From: Acidimicrobiaceae bacterium
GTDB lineage: Bacteria > Actinomycetota > Acidimicrobiia > Acidimicrobiales > RAAP-2
Assembly (NCBI GenBank): GCA_003158855.1
Contig: PMLJ01000034.1
Coordinates: 124,001-188,000 of the forward strand
Direction of reading: 5' to 3'
Length of the DNA: 64,000 bases
The translations under genes and the position numbers were made by a program. The notes below the pieces were generated by a model. The model did not search any database, was not told the DNA's origin, and saw only the letters and a program-made list of their open reading frames with translations. Positions 1-8,088 of this stretch are shown one piece after another; within the stretch, counting starts at the first letter, position 1; every line of letters starts with the position of its first letter.

Positions 1-2
1 GG

Positions 3-1022
3 GTCGACGATCTTCCCGCCGGCGTCCATGACGAACAGTCGCCGGGAGGCTACCGACTTGCCCAGGGCGATGACGGGCGACTCTTCGCGTGGGCCGTGGG
101 GCCTGGCTCTTGGAAGGGCGAGTTCTTTCCTGCGCATCAAGAGGTGTGGCGGGCCCGCGCGAGCGACGAGGCTATTGAATTCACCGAGGCCGCGCGCGAA
201 GCGGCGCCGCTCGCCATTGTCGGAGCGCGTCCGTGCGAGTTCCGAGCGCTGGAAGTCCTCGATCGAGTGCTCAAGGATGGGGCGTACCGCGATCCACGCT
301 ACGCCGATCGGCGCGAGGCGGCCTTTGTCGCGGTGGTCGAATGCGCGAGCCCCGCGTCGACGTGCTTCTGCACGTCAATGGGGACCGGACCCGGCATTGA
401 AGGGGGATTCGACCTGGCGCTCACCGAGATCGACGATGAAGGTGGCCACCGCTTCGTGGTGAGGGTCGGGTCCGAGGACGGTTCCGAGATGCTGGACAGC
501 GTGCCGTCCACGAAGGCGGATGCCGGCGACCTTGAGGCTCGGGCGCGCGTGCTCGAGGGTGCTGCGGCGAACATGGGTCGTCACCTTCAGACGGAGGGCC
601 TCGCGGGCCTGCTGGCTCGAAACATGGACCACCCCCGCTGGAGCGACGTTGGCGAACGGTGCCTCTCGTGCGGGAACTGCACGCTGGTGTGCCCGACGTG
701 CTTCTGCAGCGACGTTCATGACACGACCGATATCTCGGGCGAGTCGAGCAGGGCGCGAGTGTGGTCGTCGTGCTTTGACCTCGATCACTCGTACCTGCAC
801 GGAGGCGCCGTGAGGGCTTCATGCTCGTCGCGCTATCGCCAGTGGATGACGCACAAGCTCTCGACGTGGTGGGATCAGTTCGACACCTCTGGTTGCGTAG
901 GCTGCGGCCGCTGCGTCACCTGGTGCCCGGTGGGAATCGACATCACCGAAGAGGCGGCGTTCATCGCCGCGTCGGACGGCGCGACGCGGGTGAGTCCGCC
1001 GTCGACAAGGGGCGGCTCGTGA
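3..1022 (+). CDS. hyhB: Group 3b [NiFe] hydrogenase, iron-sulfur (beta) subunit, 5' end outside window
   Basis: Electron-transfer subunit of a cytosolic bidirectional hydrogenase/sulfhydrogenase. The reading frame is open to the left edge, so the ATG at 96 in the ORF track is internal and the true start lies upstream. Two C-terminal [4Fe-4S] motifs are visible: CLSCGNCTLVCPTC followed by CVGCGRCVTWCP, the usual two-cluster arrangement of this subunit. The upstream part has the family's GDDGRLFAWAVGPGSWK stretch. It is known in the family to pass electrons between the flavin subunit and the small subunit. Its stop overlaps the next start (GTGA), which supports one operon. Family assignment is strong; the substrate pair (NADP(H)/H2) is inferred from the group. 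Confidence 0.9.
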   Translation, partial: VDDLPAGVHDEQSPGGYRLAQGDDGRLFAWAVGPGSWKGEFFPAHQEVWRARASDEAIEFTEAAREAAPLAIVGARPCEFRALEVLDRVLKDGAYRDPRYADRREAAFVAVVECASPASTCFCTSMGTGPGIEGGFDLALTEIDDEGGHRFVVRVGSEDGSEMLDSVPSTKADAGDLEARARVLEGAAANMGRHLQTEGLAGLLARNMDHPRWSDVGERCLSCGNCTLVCPTCFCSDVHDTTDISGESSRARVWSSCFDLDHSYLHGGAVRASCSSRYRQWMTHKLSTWWDQFDTSGCVGCGRCVTWCPVGIDITEEAAFIAASDGATRVSPPSTRGGS

Positions 1023-1486
1023 AGACCATGGACGAACTCCTGTCGACGCACCCGTTCATGGCCGACTTGGATGCCGATGCGCTGGCGATCGTCGCCGGCT
1101 GCTCGCGCAACGTGGTCTTCGAGCCCGGTGAGTTGCTCTGCGTCGAGGGCGAGAGCGCCGACACCTTCTACTTGATACGGCGTGGTCATGTCTCCTTGGA
1201 CGTGCACGCTCCCGGACGGGGTCCGGTGGTCATCGAGACGGTGGGTCCCGGTGCCGTCGTGGGTTGGAGTTGGCTCATTCCCCCCTACCGTTGGACCTTC
1301 GACGCGCGGGCGAAGAGCCGCGTGGGGGCCGTGGCGATCGACGGAGCCTGCCTGCGGGGCAAGGCCGAAATGGATCCGGCCCTGGGCTTCGCCCTGCTGT
1401 CGAGGATCTCCAAGGAGTTGCTGTCTCGCCTGCAGGCCACCCGCTTGCGCCTGCTCGACCTCTACGGTGGGCGAGATGAGCGCTAG
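1019..1486 (+). CDS. Cyclic-nucleotide-binding domain protein within hydrogenase operon
   Basis: About 155 residues, essentially one cyclic-nucleotide-binding (CAP-like) beta-barrel: the stretch EPGELLCVEGESADTFYLI and the later GPGAVVGWSWL match the family. No DNA-binding helix-turn-helix follows, so it is more likely a sensor subunit than a transcription factor. I chose the GTG at 1019, which overlaps the upstream stop as GTGA, over the ORF-track ATG at 821 that lies inside hyhB. It ends inside the start of hyhG (11 nt overlap). Such a gene is often found in actinobacterial group 3b operons; its role, perhaps ligand-dependent control of the complex, is inferred. Confidence 0.85.
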   Translation: MKTMDELLSTHPFMADLDADALAIVAGCSRNVVFEPGELLCVEGESADTFYLIRRGHVSLDVHAPGRGPVVIETVGPGAVVGWSWLIPPYRWTFDARAKSRVGAVAIDGACLRGKAEMDPALGFALLSRISKELLSRLQATRLRLLDLYGGRDER

Positions 1487-2375
1487 AACCCTTCACGAAG
1501 ACGCCTCGACGGGGGTCTCCTCGCACCGAGGAGCGGGCAGTCTCACCCCCACCATGCACCGAGTCGTCGAACGGATCAGGGAGACCGGCGACGTCGTGAC
1601 CCTTTGCCTCGAACCGGTCTCGGGTGGCCGCCTTGACTTCCTGCCCGGACAGTTCAACATGCTGAGCGTCTTCGGGGTGGGCGAAGTTGCGATATCGGTG
1701 AGCGGCGCGCCGCGTGATCCGGGCCCCCTGCGCCACACCGTGCGCGACGTCGGTGCGGTTTCCCACGCGCTGTCTGAGAGCGCCGTGGGCGACCTCATCG
1801 GCGTGCGGGGCCCCTTCGGCAGCGACTGGCAGATAGTTCCCGTGAACGCCGGCGCGGCGGCGGACCCGCGCGACGTGGTCGTCGTCGCGGGCGGCATCGG
1901 GCTGGCGCCGTTGCGCGGGGCCGTGCACGAACTGGTGGCCGCGCACCGCGAAGGGGGAGGCCGGGTGTTTCTCCTCGTGGGCGCGCGCGAACCATCCCAG
2001 ATCGTCTTCAACGATGATCTCGAAGCCTGGGCTCGCGACGGCGCCAAGGTCATGGTGAGCGTCGACCGCGCCACGCCGAAGTGGCCGGGCCGGGTGGGTC
2101 TCGTCACCACGCTTCTGGGCGACGCCGGATTCGATCCCGCGAACGTCCGCGCGATGCTGTGCGGCCCCGAGATAATGATGCGCTTCACGGCGCGCGCGCT
2201 GGTCGACATGGGGGTCGATCCCGGGGCCATCCTGGTGTCACTCGAGCGCAACATGCAGTGCGGACTGGGTTGGTGCGGGCACTGCCAGCTCGGTCCATTG
2301 CTGTTGTGCCGTGACGGACCAATCGTCGCCTACGCCGGGCTGGTGAGCCAACTGCTCAGCGAGCGTGAACGATGA
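1476..2375 (+). CDS. hyhG: Group 3b hydrogenase, FAD/NAD(P)-binding (gamma) subunit
   Basis: A 299-residue ferredoxin-reductase-type flavoprotein that exchanges electrons with NAD(P)H. Visible signatures are the FAD-binding region around [20 protein letters not shown], the nucleotide-binding [13 protein letters not shown], and a C-terminal iron-sulfur motif [17 protein letters not shown] as in dihydroorotate dehydrogenase electron-transfer subunits. The ATG at 1476 starts inside the 3' end of the preceding gene; the ORF-track start at 1182 is an unrelated in-frame extension. The end overlaps hyhS by 4 nt (ATGA). Confidence 0.9.
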   Translation: MSARTLHEDASTGVSSHRGAGSLTPTMHRVVERIRETGDVVTLCLEPVSGGRLDFLPGQFNMLSVFGVGEVAISVSGAPRDPGPLRHTVRDVGAVSHALSESAVGDLIGVRGPFGSDWQIVPVNAGAAADPRDVVVVAGGIGLAPLRGAVHELVAAHREGGGRVFLLVGAREPSQIVFNDDLEAWARDGAKVMVSVDRATPKWPGRVGLVTTLLGDAGFDPANVRAMLCGPEIMMRFTARALVDMGVDPGAILVSLERNMQCGLGWCGHCQLGPLLLCRDGPIVAYAGLVSQLLSERER

Positions 2376-3217
2376 GCTCGACCTCGAACAGCGACGTCCG
2401 GCCGACCCTGGCGGTCTGGAAATTCGCGTCGTGCGACGGATGCCAACTAAGCCTGCTCGACTGCGAGCAGGAGCTGCTGGCCTTGACGGGCGCGGTGCGC
2501 ATTGCGCACTTCACCGAGATGTCGCGCGCGACGGTCTCGGGACCCTACGACATCTCGCTCGTCGAGGGATCGATCACCACCCCTGACGACGTCGAGAGAA
2601 TCAAGGAGGTGCGAGCGAACTCGCGCCATCTCGTCACGATTGGGGCGTGCGCGGCGAGCGGGGGAATCCAGGCACTGCGGAACTTCGTCGAGCCCGGCTC
2701 GTACGCGAGCGCCGTCTACGCCCACCCGGAGTATCTGGAGACCCTCGAGACCTCGACGCCCATCAGCGCGCACGTGGCGGTCGACTACGAACTCCACGGA
2801 TGCCCTATCGACCGCCATCAGCTGCTCGAAGTGCTGCTCGCCTTCCTGGCGGGGCGGCGACCGGTCGTCGCGGGCCACTCCGTTTGTCAAGAGTGCAAGG
2901 CCCGTTCGACCGTCTGCCTGCTGGTGAGCGACAAGACCGCGTGCCTCGGCCCGGTGACGCGTGCGGGCTGCGGGGCCCTCTGTCCCTCGGTGGCCCGGGG
3001 ATGCTTCGGCTGCTTCGGTCCGAGTGACTGCGCCAACGTCGCGTCGCTGACGGCGCGACTTCGCCTGCTCGGATCGTCTGACGGGGAGCTTGACCGGCTT
3101 CTCCAGACCTTCAACGCCGCCGCACCGGCCTTTCGCAGCGCGGTCGGCGTAGGCCGGGCGGCGGCGGTATCCCTGGGACAGTCGAGAAGTCCCTCCCACG
3201 AAGGAGCCGAACGATGA
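2372..3217 (+). CDS. hyhS: Group 3b [NiFe] hydrogenase small (delta) subunit
   Basis: 281 residues carrying the iron-sulfur relay to the NiFe site. The proximal-cluster motif [12 protein letters not shown] is at the N terminus, GACAASGG follows near residue 90, and a cysteine-rich C-terminal segment ([11 protein letters not shown], then [17 protein letters not shown]) can hold further clusters. There is no twin-arginine signal peptide, so the enzyme is cytosolic, as expected for group 3. Overlaps hyhG and hyhL by 4 nt each. Confidence 0.93.
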   Translation: MSSTSNSDVRPTLAVWKFASCDGCQLSLLDCEQELLALTGAVRIAHFTEMSRATVSGPYDISLVEGSITTPDDVERIKEVRANSRHLVTIGACAASGGIQALRNFVEPGSYASAVYAHPEYLETLETSTPISAHVAVDYELHGCPIDRHQLLEVLLAFLAGRRPVVAGHSVCQECKARSTVCLLVSDKTACLGPVTRAGCGALCPSVARGCFGCFGPSDCANVASLTARLRLLGSSDGELDRLLQTFNAAAPAFRSAVGVGRAAAVSLGQSRSPSHEGAER

Positions 3218-4518
3218 CCCACGGCGCGAAGTCCAGTCGAACCATCAGCGCGCAGGGCATCTCGCGAGTCGAGGGCGAGGGTTCGCTGCGCGTGGACGTG
3301 CGCGACGGGAAGGTCACCGACGTCGCGCTCGACATCTTCGAGCCCCCGCGGTACTTCGAGGCGATGCTCGTGGGACGGCACTTCAGCGAGGCGCCCGACA
3401 TCACGGCGAGGATCTGCGGAATCTGTCCGGTCGCGTACCAGATGTCGGCCTGCGCGGCGATGGAGGACGCGTGTTCGGTCAGCGTCAGCGACGCGATCAA
3501 GAGGCTGCGCCGCCTCCTCTACTGCGGAGAGTGGATCCAGAGCCACGCGCTGCACATCTACCTCCTGCATGCGCCGGACTTCCTCGGCTGCGCGGACGCG
3601 GTCGAGCTCGCCGAGCGCGACCCCCGCGTCGTCGAGCGCGGCCTCGACATCAAACGCACCGGAAACTTGATCATGGAAGCCGTGGGCGGCCGCGCGGTCC
3701 ATCCGGTCAACGTCCGCGTCGGCGGGTTCTATCGGGCCCCTGATCGATCGGCGATCGCGGCGTTGGCGGAGCCATTGCGCCGCGCGCGCGAGAACGCCCT
3801 GGCGACGGTGTCGTGGGTGTCGGGATTCGAGTTTCCCGACGTCGCGGGCGACTACCGCTTCGTCGCGCTGCGTTCCCCGCGACACTACGCCGTCGAAGAG
3901 GGTCGCCCCGGACTGTTCGAAGGATTCGACGTCAGCGCCGGGCAGTTCGCCCAGCTCGCGGTGGAAGAGCATGTGGCCCGCTCGACGGCGCTGCACTCGA
4001 GGCTCGAGGGTCGAGACCACTACCTGACCGGACCGCTCGCTCGCTACGCCATCAATGGCGCCTTGTTGCCCCGCGTCGCCGCCGACGCCGCGCGCGACGC
4101 GGGCCTCGGCGCCGCCTGCACGAATCCATTCCAAAGCATCGTCGTTCGAGCGGTCGAGCTGGTCTTCGCCTGCGACGAGGCGCTGCGGCTCGTCGAGGAG
4201 TACGAGCCACCCGATAGTCCGGCAGTCGAGGTCACGCCACGCGCGGGCGTGGGAACCGGCGTCAGCGAGGCTCCGCGTGGATTGCTGCTGCACCAGTACG
4301 AAATCGACGACCAGGGAATCATCGTGCGCGCGCGCATCATGCCGCCCACGTCCCAGAATCTCCTGACGGTCGAGGACGACCTTCGTCGGGTCGTCGAGGA
4401 CGGCATGACGCTGAGTGACGACGATCTTCAGTGGCGATGCGAGCAGACCGTGCGCAACCACGATCCCTGCATCTCGTGCGCGGCCCACTTCCTCGACGTC
4501 ACGGTGGTGCGCTCGTGA
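3214..4518 (+). CDS. hyhL: Group 3b [NiFe] hydrogenase large (alpha) subunit
   Basis: 434 residues holding the NiFe active site. Both ligand motifs are intact: L1 [10 protein letters not shown] near residue 67 and L2 DPCISCAAH near the C terminus. A 9-residue tail (FLDVTVVRS) follows the conserved His; this is where the maturation protease is known to cut, and the protease gene is next in the operon. The N terminus has the family's [11 protein letters not shown] strand. Intact motifs suggest a functional enzyme; direction of catalysis cannot be read from sequence. Confidence 0.95.
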   Translation: MTHGAKSSRTISAQGISRVEGEGSLRVDVRDGKVTDVALDIFEPPRYFEAMLVGRHFSEAPDITARICGICPVAYQMSACAAMEDACSVSVSDAIKRLRRLLYCGEWIQSHALHIYLLHAPDFLGCADAVELAERDPRVVERGLDIKRTGNLIMEAVGGRAVHPVNVRVGGFYRAPDRSAIAALAEPLRRARENALATVSWVSGFEFPDVAGDYRFVALRSPRHYAVEEGRPGLFEGFDVSAGQFAQLAVEEHVARSTALHSRLEGRDHYLTGPLARYAINGALLPRVAADAARDAGLGAACTNPFQSIVVRAVELVFACDEALRLVEEYEPPDSPAVEVTPRAGVGTGVSEAPRGLLLHQYEIDDQGIIVRARIMPPTSQNLLTVEDDLRRVVEDGMTLSDDDLQWRCEQTVRNHDPCISCAAHFLDVTVVRS

Positions 4519-5018
4519 GCGTTTCGGCTCCGGGCTCAAGGGTGGTGATCGCCGGCTTCGGGAGCGAGTATCGCCGCGACGACGCCGTGGGTGCGATCGT
4601 CGCGGCGAGTGCAGCCTCCTTGCGGCCCTCGACGTATGAGGTGGGGCCTTTGAGCGACCCACTGGATCTGCTGGGAAAGTGGGACGGAGCAGCATTGGTC
4701 GTCGTCATCGACGCGGTCAGGTCGGGCGCGGAGCCGGGCACCATTCGAATGATCGAGATGGATGTCGGCGGCGCGGCGGGCAGTAACGACGAGCGAAGCA
4801 TCGAGTCCCACGAGACCAGCACCCACGGAATAGGGCTCGCCGGCGTGCTTCGCCTGGCGACGGCCCTGGGCCGGGCGCCGGCCCGGTTGGTGCTCGTCGC
4901 CATCGAAGGCGAGGAGTTCGGGTTCGGTCAAGAACTCAGCGCACGCGTCGAAGCCGCGGTTCCAGAAGCGGTGCGGCGAGTGGTGGAACTCATAGAGGAG
5001 GCGTGCTCATGTGCATGA
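4515..5018 (+). CDS. Hydrogenase maturation endopeptidase (HyaD/HybD/HycI family)
   Basis: 167 residues from the GTG at 4515, which overlaps the hyhL stop as GTGA. The N-terminal GFGSEYRRDDAVG is the conserved nickel-sensing start of the family, and VVIDAVRSG carries the second conserved acidic residue; ESHETSTHGIGL resembles the conserved region before the third metal ligand. Known role: removal of the C-terminal tail of the large subunit after Ni insertion. Its position directly after hyhL fits that partner. Confidence 0.88.
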   Translation: MSVSAPGSRVVIAGFGSEYRRDDAVGAIVAASAASLRPSTYEVGPLSDPLDLLGKWDGAALVVVIDAVRSGAEPGTIRMIEMDVGGAAGSNDERSIESHETSTHGIGLAGVLRLATALGRAPARLVLVAIEGEEFGFGQELSARVEAAVPEAVRRVVELIEEACSCA

Positions 5019-5299
5019 GCCGGCTGCACAAAGTCCTGGACAACGACGGCGCCGCGCCAGTCCGGGTGGAGGATGTCGAAGGAACGGTCACGCGAGCCTG
5101 GTTGCTCGCGCTCGACGGCCTGGGCTTCGTGCGAGGCTTGGAGCAGGGCGACATCGTTTCGCTCCACTGGGACTGGGTGTGCGACCGGCTGGCGAGGAGC
5201 CCACTCGCGTGGTTGCGCGCTTGTACCGTCGCCAACCTCAACGCGGTGAATACCTTGGCGATACCTAGTCCCGCAGCGACCTGCGAGGCAAGAACCTAG
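5009..5299 (+). CDS. HypC/HupF-family hydrogenase assembly chaperone
   Basis: 96 residues from the ATG at 5009, preceded by a good ribosome-binding site (GAGGAGG, 6 nt). Starting there gives an N-terminal Met-Cys, the hallmark of HypC, whose Cys2 is known to bind the Fe(CN)2CO precursor and the large subunit. The central GDIVSLHWDWVCDRL resembles the family's beta-barrel. It is longer at the C terminus than typical HypC (about 75-90 residues). The other hyp genes (A, B, D, E, F) are not in the window. The ORF-track start at 5003 would bury the Cys. Confidence 0.75.
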   Translation: MCMSRLHKVLDNDGAAPVRVEDVEGTVTRAWLLALDGLGFVRGLEQGDIVSLHWDWVCDRLARSPLAWLRACTVANLNAVNTLAIPSPAATCEART

Positions 5300-5556
5300 G
5301 GCGCTGCCCTTCACGGGGCGCGCAACGCCTTCACGAGGGCCACGATGAAGAGCGCTTCGCCGGCGTCGCTGCGGCCTCGCGTCTGCGTCCAGCAGTCGTT
5401 GACGCCCGGGACGATCAACCTGGTAGTCACGCTCCACCGCTTGGTCCAGACCGTGATGGGCAGGTGCAGGTGCGTGGCGACACGAAGGGGCCGAGCGTCA
5501 CGATGACACCGCTCGGCGAAACCGCGACATTCGCACTCTGTGTAACGTGCAGGTTG

Positions 5557-6048
5557 ATGAAGGCAATCGCACCAAGACAGTGGAGTGCCGCGTGGTTGGC
5601 GGGAGTGACACTGTTCGCGGCCCTCGGCTCCGCTGCGGCTGCCGCGCCTGCCAGGGCGTGGTCGTGGCGTGCTTCGGGCACCTTGGGTCGAGCAGCCGAA
5701 TGCTCCAAGGCCGGAGTGCTCGCGTCGCATGATATCTGCGCCTTCAAAATTCCTGATGCCCCGCGTGCGTCTGGCACGGTCACCGGAGTTGTTCGGGTGA
5801 AGAACACGGGTGAGCGGGTCGCGTGTTACGGCGTAAGCCTCAGCACCTCCTTCATGGCGGGACTTCAGAGCTTCTGCGTGAAGGCGAACTCGTCCGGCCA
5901 GTTCATCACGAAGGGTTCGGCACGGCACTATGACCGCACCAGGCTGAGTTTCTTCGTGACGACCGGCTCGAAGACTGAACCGATCCAGGCAATCCGGGGT
6001 ACTACCGCCTCACCGTTCACGATCACGTTCAGCGAACCACTTCACTAG
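5557..6048 (+). CDS. Secreted protein of unknown function
   Basis: 163 residues from the ATG at 5557, beginning with an evident signal peptide (MKAIAPRQWSAAWLAGVTLF, then an alanine-rich cleavage region ending PARA). The mature part has four cysteines and a probable beta-sandwich with VTGVVRVKNTGERVACYGVSL, like extracellular NEW3/DUF-type domains, but I do not recognise the family. The longer ORF-track start at 5464 would bury the signal peptide. It stands alone, 257 bp after the hydrogenase operon; nothing was recognised in that gap. Confidence 0.6.
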   Translation: MKAIAPRQWSAAWLAGVTLFAALGSAAAAAPARAWSWRASGTLGRAAECSKAGVLASHDICAFKIPDAPRASGTVTGVVRVKNTGERVACYGVSLSTSFMAGLQSFCVKANSSGQFITKGSARHYDRTRLSFFVTTGSKTEPIQAIRGTTASPFTITFSEPLH

Positions 6049-6162
6049 TCCTCTTCGCCGCAGCGCCACGCAACGTGAGCTTTGCCAGGGTCACACGATG
6101 TGGTGCTGCCGTCGCACTGCGGTGTGTCGAGCGGCGCGAGCGACCTCACGTCCCACCCGCGG

Positions 6163-6723
6163 CTAGTTGCCCGGCGGGGTCTCCTCGCGGACCAGATGGG
6201 CGTCGATCTCCGCCTCCTCATCGACGCGGAATATTCGATTGAAGACCACGAGCTTGAGAACCCAGAAGAGCGCGAAACTTGCGAGGTTGGCGGCGTCAAC
6301 GATTCCGGTGTTGAAGAGATGGCTCCACCGGTGGGTGTGCACGAGGTGCCTGGCGTAGGCGCCCCCGACCATGGAGAAGCTGATGCCGAGCGCCGACATG
6401 ACGGCAAACGGAAGAATCTCCCCTCGAAGGTGACTTCGACCGGTCTTTCCCCAGGTCCAACGGCGGTTGAGGGTATACGAGGGAATCGCTCCCATGAGGT
6501 TCCCGAACAGCGTCGCCTCAACTTCGCCCCGGATGATCTTGAAGCCGTAGACCAGTGAGATGGTGAGGATGGAGACGGCCGTCGAGACTACCGACACCGA
6601 GGTGAAGCGAATCAACTTGCGCCCCTGGTGGGACTTCGTCCATTCGATGATCTTCCCGAGACTGACCTGCATCAAAGCCACGCTACTCGCGGCCTTTGTC
6701 GCATTCTCGTGGGTCCAACTCAT
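6163..6723 (-). CDS. GtrA-family membrane protein
   Basis: 186 residues from the ATG at 6723, which has GAGG 6 nt upstream. Four transmembrane segments are visible (about residues 37-57, 67-87, 105-125, 145-165), with the family's FTSVSVVSTAVSILTISLVY first segment and PSYTLNRRWTW between segments 2 and 3. GtrA proteins are thought to flip or export polyprenyl-linked sugars for cell-surface polymers. No glycosyltransferase partner is next to it. The ORF track extends 91 codons further upstream without recognisable content; I treat that as chance. Confidence 0.82.
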   Translation of the reverse strand: MSWTHENATKAASSVALMQVSLGKIIEWTKSHQGRKLIRFTSVSVVSTAVSILTISLVYGFKIIRGEVEATLFGNLMGAIPSYTLNRRWTWGKTGRSHLRGEILPFAVMSALGISFSMVGGAYARHLVHTHRWSHLFNTGIVDAANLASFALFWVLKLVVFNRIFRVDEEAEIDAHLVREETPPGN

Positions 6724-7118
6724 CCCCAACCTCGCGGGCGAGGCCCGACGCCGATGATCCGATTCAGCTGGTCCAGGTGCAACCGTTGAAGAGGGAAGGT
6801 CGGGATCATATTCGGCGTCCTTGGTTACGGCTCCTTCGTAGCGAACCAAGGTCTCGTGCACTGCCCGCTGGTCGACGCGGAGCGCGACAACGAGCGTGGT
6901 GGCGTGATGCGAAGCTGCGAAGAACATCGACGGCGGCCCAAATCGAACCAAGGTCTCGATTGACGTTCGTCCGGCGACTTGGCGGTAACGGCTCACGTGT
7001 CACGGTCCTGCGTGGTCCAATTACGCAATCAGACCAAACGGGAGGATCTGTTCTGCATTTTGGTGCCACTGCCAACGCTCACTAGACCAAAGACCCACTC
7101 GGGCGCGGGTGCTTCGAG
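6724..7118. other. 395 bp gap between gtrA-like gene and oleD
   Basis: No gene recognised. The minus frame of the GtrA gene stays open through 6996 and a plus ORF of 129 codons crosses the region, but neither gives family-like sequence. The stretch just left of 7119 may hold the end of the ole transcript; no clear terminator was seen. Confidence 0.4.
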
Positions 7119-8072
7119 TCAACGCGACTCGCGGAACCAGCCTGCGAGTCGCTCCAGGCCCTCGTCGACCGAGACGCGTGGGCTCCAGTCGAGGACCCGT
7201 TGGGTCTCGCGCTGATCGAACCAGTGGGCCACGGACAGCTGGCGCGCGGCGAAGTGCGTGATCGGCGGTTCGGTTCCCGGCCAGAAACGATCGGCGACCC
7301 GTCCCGCGAGCGCCGCGACGGGGACCGGCACCGAGCGAAAGGTCGGGGGCAGCCCCGCGGCGAGGAGAATCCCGCACATCAACTCGGCGACCGGACGCGG
7401 ATCGGCGCCGGTAACCACCCAGGCCCTATTGCACGCGCTGTTGCCCGCGCGCGCATGGTCGAGTGCCGCGACGATGGCCGACGCCGCGTCGTCGATGTAG
7501 GTGGTGTCAACGAGCGCCCGGCCATGATTCGGCACGATGAGGCGGTGCTGCTTCGCGCGAGAGACGATGCGTCCGACGAGTTGGGTGTCGCCGGGACCCC
7601 AGACCAGATGGGGGCGCACCACGACGGTCGGCACCTCGCTCCTCTGGAGAACCAGCCGTTCCGCCACCGCCTTGGAGCGGGCGTAGACGTCGCGACCCTT
7701 GTACGAGGCGGGTTCGGCGCCCGCTCTAACGGCCGGTGCGTCGTTGAAGGCCACCGACGGGGTTGAGATGTGGACGAATCGTCCGCACCGTTCGCCCGCG
7801 CGCTGGGCGTTGAGGGTGCCCGTGACGTTGACGGCGTAGGCCTCGGACCAGGCGGCCTTCGGAGCCACCAGGGCCGCCACGTGGATAAGCGCGTCGTGGC
7901 CGTCGGCGGCCGCCAGCAACGCCGCGCCGTCGCGGATGTCGCCTCGCACGTCGCGCAGCCCCGTGTCCGAGGAGGAGCGTTGGAAGCAGGTCACCGAGTC
8001 GCCTCTTTTGGCGAGTTCGAGAGCGACGCTCCGCCCGAGCAGGCTTGACGCGCCGGTGACCAGCACCTTCAT
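7119..8072 (-). CDS. oleD: 2-alkyl-3-oxoalkanoate reductase of olefin synthesis (NAD-dependent epimerase fold)
   Basis: 317 residues from the ATG at 8072, where the Rossmann fold begins (MKVLVTGASSLLGRSVALEL). An extended short-chain dehydrogenase with VARSKAVAE-type active-site helix (YARSKAVAERLVLQ, the YxxxK pair) and VVVRPHLVWGPGD. Known role of OleD: NADPH-dependent reduction of the 2-alkyl-3-ketoacid made by OleA. It follows the oleBC fusion by 16 nt on the same strand, which makes the OleD call much firmer than sequence alone. Confidence 0.85.
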   Translation of the reverse strand: MKVLVTGASSLLGRSVALELAKRGDSVTCFQRSSSDTGLRDVRGDIRDGAALLAAADGHDALIHVAALVAPKAAWSEAYAVNVTGTLNAQRAGERCGRFVHISTPSVAFNDAPAVRAGAEPASYKGRDVYARSKAVAERLVLQRSEVPTVVVRPHLVWGPGDTQLVGRIVSRAKQHRLIVPNHGRALVDTTYIDDAASAIVAALDHARAGNSACNRAWVVTGADPRPVAELMCGILLAAGLPPTFRSVPVPVAALAGRVADRFWPGTEPPITHFAARQLSVAHWFDQRETQRVLDWSPRVSVDEGLERLAGWFRESR

Positions 8073-8088
8073 GGTCGAGGGCGCCGAC

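Noticed and set aside
2887-4695. 602-codon minus ORF opposite hyhS/hyhL
   Set aside because: Shadow of the hydrogenase genes; Arg/Ala-rich and without family features, while the plus strand has intact active-site motifs.
6724-6996. N-terminal extension of the GtrA protein
   Set aside because: Lacks hydrophobic or family-like content and lies upstream of a good ribosome-binding site at ATG 6723.
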